A stretch of 64,000 nt of DNA, from contig NZ_WJIC01000001.1 in the NCBI RefSeq assembly GCF_009649815.1, positions 558,001 to 622,000 on the forward strand, in the 5' to 3' direction. Under the pieces are notes generated by a model. That model saw only the letters and a program-made list of their open reading frames with translations, did not search any database and was not told the origin of the DNA. Below are positions 8,284 through 16,113 of the stretch, in pieces. Positions within the stretch are counted from its first letter, which is position 1. Each line of letters opens with the position of its first letter. This DNA is from Nocardia sp. SYP-A9097 (GTDB taxonomy: Bacteria; Actinomycetota; Actinomycetes; Mycobacteriales; Mycobacteriaceae). The position numbers and the translations under genes are program-made.

Positions 8284-8856
8284 TCAGGTGTGTGCGATCT
8301 CGGTGAGGCCGCGATCCAGGAAGCTGATCATCCAGTCGAAGCTGTCCTCGGCATCGTCGCTCCACTGGAATCCGTCCGATGCCTGCAGCGTCGCGTAGCC
8401 GTGGAAGGTGCAGCGCAGGGTGCGGATGGCATGCACCATCTGGGTTTCGGGGATGCCGTAGCCCTGCAGCACCGCCCGCATGGAGTCCATCACCCGTGAA
8501 CTCGATTGCAGCAGTGGATCTTCGGGTCCGGCGAAGGTCGCCCCGACGGTGGCGGTGTAGCGGCCGGGATGCTCGACCACATATTTCCGGAAGGCATTCG
8601 CGAAGGCCGCGAGCGCGGCACTGCCGGAGCGGCCGTGCATGGCGTCGCGCAGGGTTCGGTCCAGTTCGGCCATGGCGAGGGCGGCGATACCGTGCTGCAG
8701 ATCGGCCAGGCTGGCGATGTGTTTGTACAGCGAAGGCGTTCGCACGCCGAGCCTTTGGGCGAGCGGGCTCATCGCCAGGTTCGGGTAACCGAGCTCGTCG
8801 GCGAGTTGTGCGCCCGCCGCGACCACCTCGGTCTTGCTGAGTCCGGCCCTAGGCAT
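8284..8856 (-). CDS. TetR family transcriptional regulator
   Basis: 190 aa, normal length for TetR. Residues 1-50 form the helix-turn-helix (SPLAQRLGVRTPSLYKHIAS), and the remaining helices form the ligand-binding and dimerisation domain (WHG-type, FRKYVVEHPGRYTA). Its start overlaps the end of the hydrolase gene at 8849-9703 by 8 nt, so the two form an operon and the hydrolase substrate or product may be its ligand. Whether it controls its own operon cannot be told; the operators seen upstream of the operon may instead belong to the divergent MarR protein. Confidence 0.88.
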   Translation of the reverse strand: MPRAGLSKTEVVAAGAQLADELGYPNLAMSPLAQRLGVRTPSLYKHIASLADLQHGIAALAMAELDRTLRDAMHGRSGSAALAAFANAFRKYVVEHPGRYTATVGATFAGPEDPLLQSSSRVMDSMRAVLQGYGIPETQMVHAIRTLRCTFHGYATLQASDGFQWSDDAEDSFDWMISFLDRGLTEIAHT

Positions 8857-9703
8857 GTGCGTGCTCCTTCAGGAACGGCAGGATGAGGTCGGCGGTCTGC
8901 TCCGGCGACTGCGCGTGCGGGTAGTGGCCGGCGCCCTCGACCAGGCCCAGGCTGCCCAGTCCGGCGGGGAGCGCGGCAATGACGGCCTTGCCCTCGGCCT
9001 CGGGGTTCGGGAAGTCCGGATCGGCGGTGCCCATGATGATGAGCGCGGGCTGGGTGACGTTCGGCAGCTGGGCCTGCGCGTCGGCGGGAGTCGACTTGCC
9101 GGTCTTCATGAATTCGGCGAGGCGACCGGGTTCGCTCAGCTTGGCGGTATTGGCGGCGATGTACTCGTCGTAGTCGGCGGGCTTGGTCGGGTAGGCGATG
9201 TTCAGGTATTTCTGCCACTGGCCCAGGCTCTTGAACATCATGGTGCCCATGAGCGCGAACATGCCGCGCCGGTAGCGGGACACGGTGAAAACTGCACCGA
9301 CGGAAGGGGTTTGGGTGAGCGTGAAGGGGTTGATCTCCACAATGCCGCGCACCAGTTCGGGCGACTTGGCGGCGGCGATGGTGGCCGCGCCACCGGAGAT
9401 GGAGTGCCCCACGATGATCGCGGGTCCGGCGTTCAGCTCGGCGATGACGGCGAGTAGGTCATTGGCAACATCGGTGCGGCTGATGGCCTCCTTACCGGTC
9501 GCGGATACCCAGTTCATGCTGGAGTCGCCGTGTCCGCGCAGGTCGGCGTTGACGACCCGGTAGCCGGCGGCGGCGATCATCGGAGCCAGGAAGCGGTAGG
9601 CCTGGCGACGGTCGCCGATGCCGTGCGAGAGCACTACCAGGGGGCCTTCGCCGATCGAGTCGTAGGCGATCCGGCCACCGTCGATGTCCAGGTAATCGGT
9701 CAT
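8849..9703 (-). CDS. alpha/beta-hydrolase
   Basis: 284 aa. The nucleophile elbow is GHSISGG (Ser), with SHGIGDRRQAY as oxyanion loop, a general acid region at MGTADPDFP, and the catalytic histidine in EGAGHYPHAQSPEQ. These features suit an esterase, lactonase or C-C hydrolase acting on a small substrate. GAGGGAG about 7 nt upstream fixes the start at 9703; longer in-frame extensions upstream run across the divergent MarR gene and are not real. It is co-transcribed with the TetR gene and divergent from the MarR gene, with paired operator-like dyads between them. Confidence 0.85.
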   Translation of the reverse strand: MTDYLDIDGGRIAYDSIGEGPLVVLSHGIGDRRQAYRFLAPMIAAAGYRVVNADLRGHGDSSMNWVSATGKEAISRTDVANDLLAVIAELNAGPAIIVGHSISGGAATIAAAKSPELVRGIVEINPFTLTQTPSVGAVFTVSRYRRGMFALMGTMMFKSLGQWQKYLNIAYPTKPADYDEYIAANTAKLSEPGRLAEFMKTGKSTPADAQAQLPNVTQPALIIMGTADPDFPNPEAEGKAVIAALPAGLGSLGLVEGAGHYPHAQSPEQTADLILPFLKEHAHA

Positions 9704-9724
9704 GTCGTTCACTCCCTCAGGAAA

Positions 9725-9760
9725 GCTAACTGCGATAGCCATAAAGCTAATCTCTTTAGC
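9725..9760. promoter_or_regulatory. two GCTA-N7-TAGC dyads, probable MarR operator
   Basis: GCTA-N7-TAGC occurs at 9725-9739 and again at 9746-9760, exactly 21 bp apart (two helical turns). Flanking bases are also shared (AAA before, CA or CC after). The sites lie just upstream of the hydrolase start codon (9703) and about 50 bp from the divergent MarR start (9809), so dimers on the same DNA face could repress both genes. Confidence 0.65.
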
Positions 9761-9808
9761 CAAGCCCGTCAACCCCTGAATTCCCGCCAAACAGTTTCCA
9801 TGTAATCT

Positions 9809-10279
9809 ATGCAGGTGGCGGATGCCGAGAGTGATGTGAACGCGAACGTCGGCTACCTGGTCTGGCGGCTCTCCACCCGCTGGCGGGCCGTGCTGGATCG
9901 CGCCCTCTCCGCGCACGGGCTCACGCAGGCCCAGTACTCGGTGCTCGCCCCGCTCTACGGTCTGACCCGCGACGGCGCGCGCCCGAGTCAGCGCCGACTG
10001 GCCGACCTCACCGGTCTCGACGCCGTCTACATCTCCAAGCTGGTGCGCGCACTCGAGAAGCAGGGCTTGGTGATTCGCGCCGCGAGTACCTCCGACCCGC
10101 GCGCGGTGGAGCTCTCGCTCACTCCGCGGGGGGTTGAAACTGCCCGGCGCACAATCCAACTCGTGCACGAGATGCGCGATCAGCTCACCGCTCCCCTGGG
10201 CGGAAACGACAGCGAGCGCACCGCGGAGTTGGCGGCCATGCTGCGCGAACTCCTCGATGCGCCCGATATTGCCGAATAG
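9809..10279 (+). CDS. MarR family transcriptional regulator
   Basis: 156 aa, typical MarR length. The winged helix-turn-helix includes LTQAQYSVLAPLYG, RRLADLTGLDAVYISKLVRALEKQGLV (recognition helix and start of wing) and DPRAVELSLTPRGVE (wing and following helix). MarR proteins bind short inverted repeats as dimers and release on binding phenolic or oxidised ligands. It is divergent from a hydrolase-TetR operon, and two matching dyads lie in the intervening 105 bp, so it probably represses that operon and itself. The ATG at 9809 has no convincing ribosome site. Confidence 0.88.
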   Translation: MQVADAESDVNANVGYLVWRLSTRWRAVLDRALSAHGLTQAQYSVLAPLYGLTRDGARPSQRRLADLTGLDAVYISKLVRALEKQGLVIRAASTSDPRAVELSLTPRGVETARRTIQLVHEMRDQLTAPLGGNDSERTAELAAMLRELLDAPDIAE

Positions 10280-10287
10280 TGCTGTCG

Positions 10288-10758
10288 CTAAGGCGTTTTC
10301 ACAAGGTCTGTCCGGAGCTTCCCCGCACGCTCGATGACCGAGGCCAGCACCCGATGCGCGATGGCCAACTCCTCCGGAGTGGACCCGTCGAAGATGGGCC
10401 GGGTCAGCGGTGTGGTGGTCTCCATCAGCAGCTTCAACTCGGCGGACCCCGCGGCGGTCATTGCCAGTGGTCCCGGCCCATCGACCTCGGACCCGGTGAT
10501 GAACCCCTTGTCCGCCATCCCGCCGAGTAGTGCGGCAGCGCCCGCCGCATCGACCCCGAGCTGACGCTGTCCGGCCAGATACCGATGGAAATCGGTGGGC
10601 ACGGCGATCGGTCCGCGCGCGGTCAGTGCCCGCAGGACCGCGTATTCATTGCCGGTGGTGGTGAATCCCTGTGCGATGAGGGTGGCCTCGAGCAGGGCGG
10701 TGGCCGCCCCTTCCGCCTCGGCGATATCGCGGCCGGTGAGTGTCGGTTCGGTGGTCAT
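10288..10758 (-). CDS. MarR-like winged-helix protein
   Basis: 156 aa. The central part (NEYAVLRALTARGPIAVPTDFHRYL, LLGGMADKGFITGSE, AMTAAGSAELK) follows the MarR winged-helix layout, and the C-terminal helices would form the dimer interface. The recognition helix is less typical than in the neighbouring MarR gene. It is convergent with that gene (8 nt between stops) and divergent from the DUF4097 gene. Direct repeats in its upstream region are candidate self-binding sites. Ligand and targets are unknown. Confidence 0.65.
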   Translation of the reverse strand: MTTEPTLTGRDIAEAEGAATALLEATLIAQGFTTTGNEYAVLRALTARGPIAVPTDFHRYLAGQRQLGVDAAGAAALLGGMADKGFITGSEVDGPGPLAMTAAGSAELKLLMETTTPLTRPIFDGSTPEELAIAHRVLASVIERAGKLRTDLVKTP

Positions 10759-10805
10759 GGCGAACTCCTGATCTGCGACGACTGTGCGTCCTAATACGTA
10801 CAGTA

Positions 10806-10832
10806 CATGGAAACTATGTCCATGGAAACTAT
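10806..10832. promoter_or_regulatory. 12-bp direct repeat upstream of MarR-like gene
   Basis: CATGGAAACTAT occurs at 10806-10817 and 10821-10832, 15 bp apart. On the minus strand this gives two TAGTTTCC boxes and a TATAGT hexamer that could serve as -10 for the gene starting at 10758. Confidence 0.45.
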
Positions 10833-10857
10833 ATTCCCGAACGCATCAGCGGGCATG

Positions 10858-10883
10858 TCAGCTCCGCGTCAGGTCGGTATCAG
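10858..10883 (+). promoter_or_regulatory. SARP/AfsR-type direct repeats, set 1
   Basis: TCAG starts at 10858, 10869 and 10880, an exact 11-bp period; the last two are followed by GTCGGTA and CGGGGTT. SARP/AfsR activators bind such 11-bp-spaced repeats just upstream of the -10. The last TCAG is exactly 27 nt before the ATG at 10907, as in the set at 14720. GAAAGT is a possible -10, which would make the transcript nearly leaderless. Confidence 0.7.
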
Positions 10884-10906
10884 CGGGGTTGGTGAAAGTA
10901 CTCCAC

Positions 10907-11566
10907 ATGAACAACGCATTCCAGACCCCCGCCCCGATCGCCATCACCGTCGACGTGCTCAGCGCCGAGATCAAGGTCATCGCCTCCGACCGCACCGACA
11001 CCGTCGTCACGGTCAGCCCGGCCGATGCCACTAAGAAGGGCGACGTCCGCGCCGCCGACCGGACCCAGATCGATTTCACCGCAGGCGTTTTGACGGTGCA
11101 GACGCCGAAGCAGTGGCGGACCTACACCCCCTTCGGCGGCAACCCGTCGATCGAGGTGACCATCGAGGTCCCCACCGGTTCCCGGTTGAAGGCCACCTCC
11201 GGGGTGGGCCGACTGCTCGGCTTCGGTGAACTCGGACGATGCGATCTGGAGATCTCCTGCGGCGATATCACCGTCGAGCACGTGAACGATTCGGTGACCG
11301 CGAAAACCGCCAAGGGCGATATCCGCATCGGCGCGGCCGTCCGCGGCGTACTGGACCTGGAGACCTGCATGGGCGAGCTCGAGGTCGGTATCCACCCGGG
11401 CAGCGCGGCCCGAGTGGAGTCCAATACCCAGAAGGGTGTCGTGCGGAACCAGCTGCCTCCGGTCGCCGGGCCGCACGGCATGGTGGAAACCGTGCAGGTT
11501 TACGCGCGAAACACCTGCGGCAACATCATCGTTCGCAGTGCCGGGGTGGTCAGCGCGTCAGCGTAG
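10907..11566 (+). CDS. DUF4097-type beta-helix protein
   Basis: 219 aa. The repetitive short-strand pattern (EISCGDITVEH, AKTAKGDIRIG, LETCMGELEVG, ESNTQKGVV) is that of DUF4097/adhesin-like beta-helix domains, often found beside regulators in actinomycetes. No signal peptide is visible. The ATG at 10907 was chosen because the protein pattern starts there and because the upstream TCAG repeats sit at the same distance as in the P450 gene; no ribosome site is present, consistent with a leaderless message. Its 3' end overlaps the convergent AfsR-like gene by 17 nt. It is probably activated by that regulator. Confidence 0.75.
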   Translation: MNNAFQTPAPIAITVDVLSAEIKVIASDRTDTVVTVSPADATKKGDVRAADRTQIDFTAGVLTVQTPKQWRTYTPFGGNPSIEVTIEVPTGSRLKATSGVGRLLGFGELGRCDLEISCGDITVEHVNDSVTAKTAKGDIRIGAAVRGVLDLETCMGELEVGIHPGSAARVESNTQKGVVRNQLPPVAGPHGMVETVQVYARNTCGNIIVRSAGVVSASA

Positions 11567-14500
11567 TGGTCACCAGTTCATGCCAGTTCGCTTCCGCCCC
11601 TTGCCTTGTCGCCTCGGTGAAGTTCGCTTCGCCGAGGCGATCCCGTACCGCCAGTTCGATTCTGATCGCGTCCGGTTGGGAGAGATCGGGCAGTCCGCGC
11701 ACCGCGGCGCTCGCCGCGAGCAGTCGCGCGGCCTGTTCGTGCTGGTCCCCGCGCAATGCCAGGTCCGCGACCCCGACCAGGATCTGGGCGATGAGCGGCG
11801 CGTATCCGGTGGCGGATGCCGCCTGGAAGGCCGCGGCGTGCTGTTCGCGGGCTGCGTCGAGGTCGTCCGCGAGATAGCCGAGCAGATCGTGCACCATCGC
11901 GCCGATCTGTGGCTGTTCCGCGTCGCTACCCAAAGCCGTTGTAGCGAGCTCGATTTGGCGGTGGGCCTGTTCGGTATCGCCGTTCCAGCGGGCCAGCGCC
12001 GCCTTCGCCAGGGCCAGTTCGGCCAGTGCGCTCGGCCACCCGGCCAGGTCGGCGTACCGCTGTGCCTCGGCCATGGCGGCCGCGCTTGCCCGCGCATCGT
12101 CGAGCAGCCGATACAGCTGCGCCTGCCGCGATCGCATCCGGACCAGATCCTCGATCGCGCCGACCTCGGTGACCACCGCGATCGCCTGATCGAGATGTGC
12201 ACAGGCACTGGCGAATTCGCCGCGCATGGCGATTCGATCCGCCAGTTCGGTCAGCGCGAACGATATGCCCCACCGCTCCCCGATCGCCCGGAATTCGGCG
12301 AGCGCGGTCTCGAGATATTCGTCCGCCTCCCGCGCCGGCCGGCCGAGCATGATCCGCATCTTGCCCAGTTGTAGCCGGGCCAGCGCCCGCACCCAGGGAT
12401 CGTCATCGGCGAGTAGCGGTTCGAACGCGGTCAGCAGGGCGTCCGGCCCCTCCAGCAGGCGTTCGAGCGCGCCGATGAATCCCAGCAGCGGGTAGTGGGC
12501 CCCACTGCTGCGACTGAATCGCGCCGCCTTGCGGATCCAATCCTCCATCTGGCGTTCGTCATTGCGCCCGGAGGACAGGAAGTGCACGACCATCGCGTAC
12601 ACCCTGGCCCGGATCTCGTCGTCCACCTCGCCGGGCAGATCGGCGGCCGCGATGACCAGCTCCGTGCCCTCGGCCTTGTGCCCGCCGAGCCACCAGTACC
12701 AGCCCGCGGCGGCGGCGAGTTCCATTGCCCCCGTTGCGTCTTGGGAGGTGAGCGCGCCACGCATCGCGACGGCGATATTGTCGTGCTCGGCCTCGAGGAT
12801 GGCCAGCCACTTCAATTGGTCGGCTCGGCGCAGGTGCGGTTCGGCGGTGTCGGCGAGTTCGGTGAAGTACCCGAGATGCGCGCGGCGCGCGGTATCCGAT
12901 TCCCCCGATTCCGCGAGCCGGTCCCCCGCGTACTGCTTGATGGTGGTCAGCATCCGGTAGCGCGGTCCGCTGTCCCCGGTGGTGAGCAGCAGCGACTTCT
13001 CGGTCAGCGCGGTCAGCAGTTCGAGCACCTCCCACTGTTCGACCGCCTCGCCGACGCAAACCTGTTCGGCCGCTTCCAGACTCGCGCCGCCGGAGAACAC
13101 CGCGAGCCTGCGCAATACCGTTCGTTCGGCGTCGGTGAGCAGCTCCCAACTCCAGTCGACCACCGCGCGCAGGGTCCGATGCTGCGGTATCGCGGTCCGG
13201 CTGCCGCCGGTGAGCAGGCGGAACCGATCGTCGAGGCGATCGGCGAGCTGATCGAGGGACATGGTGCGCAATCGGGCCGCGGCCAATTCGATGGCCAGCG
13301 GTATGCCGTCGAGCGCCCGGCAGACGCGCGCCATGGTCGGCAGCAGGCCGGCGTCGGTCGCGAGATCCTTGCGCACCGCACCGGCCCGGTCCCGCAGCAG
13401 TCGCACGGCCGGGGAGGATTCGATCCGGTCGGGGGTCGCGTCCGCGGCGGGCAGGGTCAGCGGCACCACCTGCCAGAGCGCCTCACCCGTAATGCCGAGC
13501 GGTTCCCGGCTGGTGGCCAGGATGCGCAGTTTCCGGCATTCGCCGAGCAGTCGGTGGGCGAAGGTCGCCGCGGCCTCGATGACGTGTTCGCAGTTGTCCA
13601 GGATCAACAGGGTTTCGCGTTCGCGGAGCGCCGCGATCAACCGGTCCATCGGTTCCGCGTCCGACGCGCCGCCGAGCAGCGCGTCGCGTAGTCCGAGTGC
13701 GGCGAGCGCCGATCGGGCGATATCACCGTCCGCGCCGACGGACGCCAACTCCACCAGCCAGGCCCCTTCGGGCAGATCGTCGAGGAGGGTCCGCGCGGTC
13801 TCCAGGGCGAGGCGGGTTTTGCCGGAGCCGCCGGGACCGGTGAGGGTGGTGAGCCGATGCTCGGCGATGAGTTCGCGCACGACCGCGATATCACCGTATT
13901 TGCCCACGTAGCTGGTCAATTCGGCGCGCAGGTTGGTCTTGCGGTCCTGCGTCTGTACCCCGAATTCGCCGCGCAGCAGTGCCACGTGCACCGCGGACAG
14001 CTCCGGCGAGGGATCCGCGCCCAGTTCGTCGGCGAGCGCCTCGCGGGCCTGCTGGTACACGGTCAGCGCCTCGTTGCTGCGGCCGGCGCCGCCGAGTGCG
14101 CGCATCAGCGCCGCGACCAGCCGCTCCCGCAAGGGATTACGGGATACCAGTTCGGTCAGCTCGGTGATCAGTTCTGTGCCCCGGCCGAGCCGGACCTCGG
14201 CTTCGTAGCGATCCTCCAGGGCAGCCAGGCGTAGTCCGTCCAGGCGGGTGACGACCGCTTCGAAGGTCTCGCTGTCCTGAATTCCGATGTCCTGCATGGG
14301 GTTACCACGCCACAGCTCGAGCGCTTCGCGCAGCAGCGGGGCCTGGTGGGCGTCGTCACCGCCGCGGGCCTGGTCGAGGAGCTGTTCGAAGCGCACGGCG
14401 TCGACGGCGCGCGGTTCCACCGTCAGCCGGTAGCCACCCGCCTGCGCGTCCAGTGACCCGTCCGGCAGCAGCCTGCGCAACCGGGAGACCAGCGCCTGCA

Positions 14501-14708
14501 GGGAGTTCGCCGCATCGGCGGGCAGCTGCTCACCCCAAATCCAGTCGACCAGTGCCGTTTTCGGGACCACGCGTCCGGGTTCGAGGGCGAGGGCGACCAG
14601 CAGCGCTCGCAGCCGCGCGCCGGGTATCTCGATGGATCCGCCGTTCGCTCCACGGATTTCGAGTGGTCCAAGCATCCCGATCTGCACCCGGCCCATTGTG
14701 CCGTGCAC
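11550..14708 (-). CDS. AfsR/SARP-type transcriptional regulator (BTAD + NB-ARC + TPR-like)
   Basis: 1052 aa. It starts with an OmpR-like winged helix (residues about 5-95), then the bacterial transcriptional activation domain (about 100-245), an NB-ARC/STAND ATPase with P-loop GPGGSGKTRLA near residue 290 and Walker B LLILDNCEH, and a long helical C-terminal half typical of TPR-like sensor domains. Proteins built this way activate secondary-metabolite genes by binding 11-bp direct repeats. Such repeats lie in front of both flanking genes. The start may be GTG at 14708 or ATG at 14696; neither has a clear ribosome site. It is divergent from the P450 gene. Confidence 0.88.
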   Translation of the reverse strand: MHGTMGRVQIGMLGPLEIRGANGGSIEIPGARLRALLVALALEPGRVVPKTALVDWIWGEQLPADAANSLQALVSRLRRLLPDGSLDAQAGGYRLTVEPRAVDAVRFEQLLDQARGGDDAHQAPLLREALELWRGNPMQDIGIQDSETFEAVVTRLDGLRLAALEDRYEAEVRLGRGTELITELTELVSRNPLRERLVAALMRALGGAGRSNEALTVYQQAREALADELGADPSPELSAVHVALLRGEFGVQTQDRKTNLRAELTSYVGKYGDIAVVRELIAEHRLTTLTGPGGSGKTRLALETARTLLDDLPEGAWLVELASVGADGDIARSALAALGLRDALLGGASDAEPMDRLIAALRERETLLILDNCEHVIEAAATFAHRLLGECRKLRILATSREPLGITGEALWQVVPLTLPAADATPDRIESSPAVRLLRDRAGAVRKDLATDAGLLPTMARVCRALDGIPLAIELAAARLRTMSLDQLADRLDDRFRLLTGGSRTAIPQHRTLRAVVDWSWELLTDAERTVLRRLAVFSGGASLEAAEQVCVGEAVEQWEVLELLTALTEKSLLLTTGDSGPRYRMLTTIKQYAGDRLAESGESDTARRAHLGYFTELADTAEPHLRRADQLKWLAILEAEHDNIAVAMRGALTSQDATGAMELAAAAGWYWWLGGHKAEGTELVIAAADLPGEVDDEIRARVYAMVVHFLSSGRNDERQMEDWIRKAARFSRSSGAHYPLLGFIGALERLLEGPDALLTAFEPLLADDDPWVRALARLQLGKMRIMLGRPAREADEYLETALAEFRAIGERWGISFALTELADRIAMRGEFASACAHLDQAIAVVTEVGAIEDLVRMRSRQAQLYRLLDDARASAAAMAEAQRYADLAGWPSALAELALAKAALARWNGDTEQAHRQIELATTALGSDAEQPQIGAMVHDLLGYLADDLDAAREQHAAAFQAASATGYAPLIAQILVGVADLALRGDQHEQAARLLAASAAVRGLPDLSQPDAIRIELAVRDRLGEANFTEATRQGAEANWHELVTTTLTR

Positions 14709-14719
14709 GAATTGACGTG

Positions 14720-14745
14720 TCAGGTCGGTGTCAGGTCGATATCAG
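14720..14745 (+). promoter_or_regulatory. SARP/AfsR-type direct repeats, set 2
   Basis: TCAG starts at 14720, 14731 and 14742, an exact 11-bp period, with GTCGGTG and GTCGATA following the first two. The last TCAG is 27 nt before the P450 ATG, identical to the arrangement at 10858-10883. GACAGT occupies the place of a -10. The repeats lie in the 60-bp gap between the regulator and the P450 gene, so they may also govern the regulator itself. Confidence 0.75.
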
Positions 14746-14768
14746 CCGGGGCGGCGACAGTGCTTCTC

Positions 14769-15998
14769 ATGAACACTGAAACGGCTTCCATCCCGCAGGG
14801 TCTGCCCATGGAGCGCAATGCGGGCCCCTTCGATCCGCCGCGCGAGATCACCGAGTTGCGTTCGGTTCGCCCGGTCAGTCCGATGGCCTTCCCCGATGGT
14901 CACGAGGGCTGGCTCGTCACCGGCTATGACGCGGCCCGAAAGCTGCTGGCCGACAACAGGTTCAGCTCGCGCCTGGATCTCGATGTCATCCACGTGCCGT
15001 ACGAGATCCCCGGCATGCCCGCCGCCACCGAACCGTCCCCGCAGATTCCGGGCATGTTCATCGCCATGGACCCGCCGGACCACACCCGGCTGCGCCGCAA
15101 GCTCACCGGCGCGTTCACGGTTCGGCGCATGAAGGAGTTGCAGGACCACATCACCGATGTGGTCGAGCGGCAGCTGGATGCGATGGCGGCGCTGACCCCA
15201 CCGGTCGATCTGGTCAAGGAGTTCGCGCTGCCGGTGCCCTCGCTGGTGATCTGCGAGCTGCTCGGCGTCCCCTACTCGGATCGCGCGAGCTTCCAAGCCA
15301 ATTCGGCCCAGTTCATGGTCAAGGAGCAGCCCCTCGAGCAGAAGATCGGCGCGTACGTCGCACTCACCACCTACCTGGGTGATCTGGTCACCGACAAGCG
15401 CGCGGCACCCGATGAGGACATCCTGTCCGACCTGGCCCGCGATGACGACCTGAGCATCGAAGAGCTGACCGGTATCGCCTTCCTGCTGCTGCTCGCGGGG
15501 CACGAGACCACCGCGAACATGCTGTCACTGGGCACTTTCGCGCTGCTGGAGCATCCGGACCAGGCGGCCGCACTGCGCGCCGACCCGGACCTGTTCCACG
15601 ATGCCGTCGATGAGCTGCTGCGCTATCTGTCGGTGGCCGATATCTTCTACCGCTACGCCACCGAGGACATCGAGCTCGGCGGGGAGATCATTCCCAAGGG
15701 CGCGACCGTCGTGGTCTCGCTGCTGGCCGCCAATCGCGATCCGCAGCGCTTCGAGAATCCGGACACCCTGGATGTCTTCCGTCAGGCGCGCGGTCACCTG
15801 GCCTTCGGCCACGGCGTCCACCTCTGCCTGGGGCAGCAATTGGGTCGCCTGGAGATGCGGGCCGGGTTCGCCGGACTGCTGCGCCGGTTCCCGACGCTCG
15901 AGCTCGCCGTCCCGGCTTCCGAGGTTCCGCTGCGGACCGACATGAACATCTACGGCGTCCACGAATTGCTCGTGACCTGGACTGATACGGCCGAATAA
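14769..15998 (+). CDS. cytochrome P450 monooxygenase
   Basis: 409 aa, standard soluble bacterial P450 length. Signatures are in order: oxygen-binding I-helix AGHETT, K-helix ExxR (ELLR), and heme loop FGHGVHLCLGQQLG with the thiolate cysteine. It resembles the CYP107/CYP105-like group that hydroxylates macrolides, steroids or fatty acids. No ferredoxin or reductase gene is next to it, so electrons come from elsewhere. The ATG at 14769 was chosen because of the SARP repeats 27 nt upstream; it has no ribosome site and is likely leaderless. It is probably activated by the divergent AfsR-like regulator. Confidence 0.92.
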   Translation: MNTETASIPQGLPMERNAGPFDPPREITELRSVRPVSPMAFPDGHEGWLVTGYDAARKLLADNRFSSRLDLDVIHVPYEIPGMPAATEPSPQIPGMFIAMDPPDHTRLRRKLTGAFTVRRMKELQDHITDVVERQLDAMAALTPPVDLVKEFALPVPSLVICELLGVPYSDRASFQANSAQFMVKEQPLEQKIGAYVALTTYLGDLVTDKRAAPDEDILSDLARDDDLSIEELTGIAFLLLLAGHETTANMLSLGTFALLEHPDQAAALRADPDLFHDAVDELLRYLSVADIFYRYATEDIELGGEIIPKGATVVVSLLAANRDPQRFENPDTLDVFRQARGHLAFGHGVHLCLGQQLGRLEMRAGFAGLLRRFPTLELAVPASEVPLRTDMNIYGVHELLVTWTDTAE

Positions 15999-16002
15999 GC
16001 CC

Positions 16003-16019
16003 GTTCGCCGGGGGCGAAC
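16003..16019. promoter_or_regulatory. ClgR operator upstream of lon
   Basis: GTTCGC-CGGGG-GCGAAC is a perfect dyad identical to the known ClgR-box pattern (GTTCGC-N5-GCGAAC). ClgR activates clp and lon genes in Streptomyces and clp genes in Corynebacterium and Mycobacterium. It lies 95 bp before the lon start. Confidence 0.8.
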
Positions 16020-16051
16020 AACATATACGGAATTAGTCGGCGGGGTGGGCA

Positions 16052-16097
16052 GTTGACTGGGTAACGCTCAACCTGAGTTGAGTAGCAGACGCTCAAT
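16052..16097. promoter_or_regulatory. two tandem HAIR (HspR-binding) elements upstream of lon
   Basis: The HAIR consensus is CTTGAGT-N7-ACTCAAG. GTTGAGT-N7-GCTCAAT at 16077-16097 matches 11 of 14 positions, and GTTGACT-N7-GCTCAAC at 16052-16072 matches 10 of 14. They are 25 bp apart and directly precede the lon ribosome site. The lon gene is a known HspR target in Streptomyces, so heat-shock derepression is expected here. Confidence 0.7.
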
Positions 16098-16113
16098 CTT
16101 GGAAGAGGTAGAC

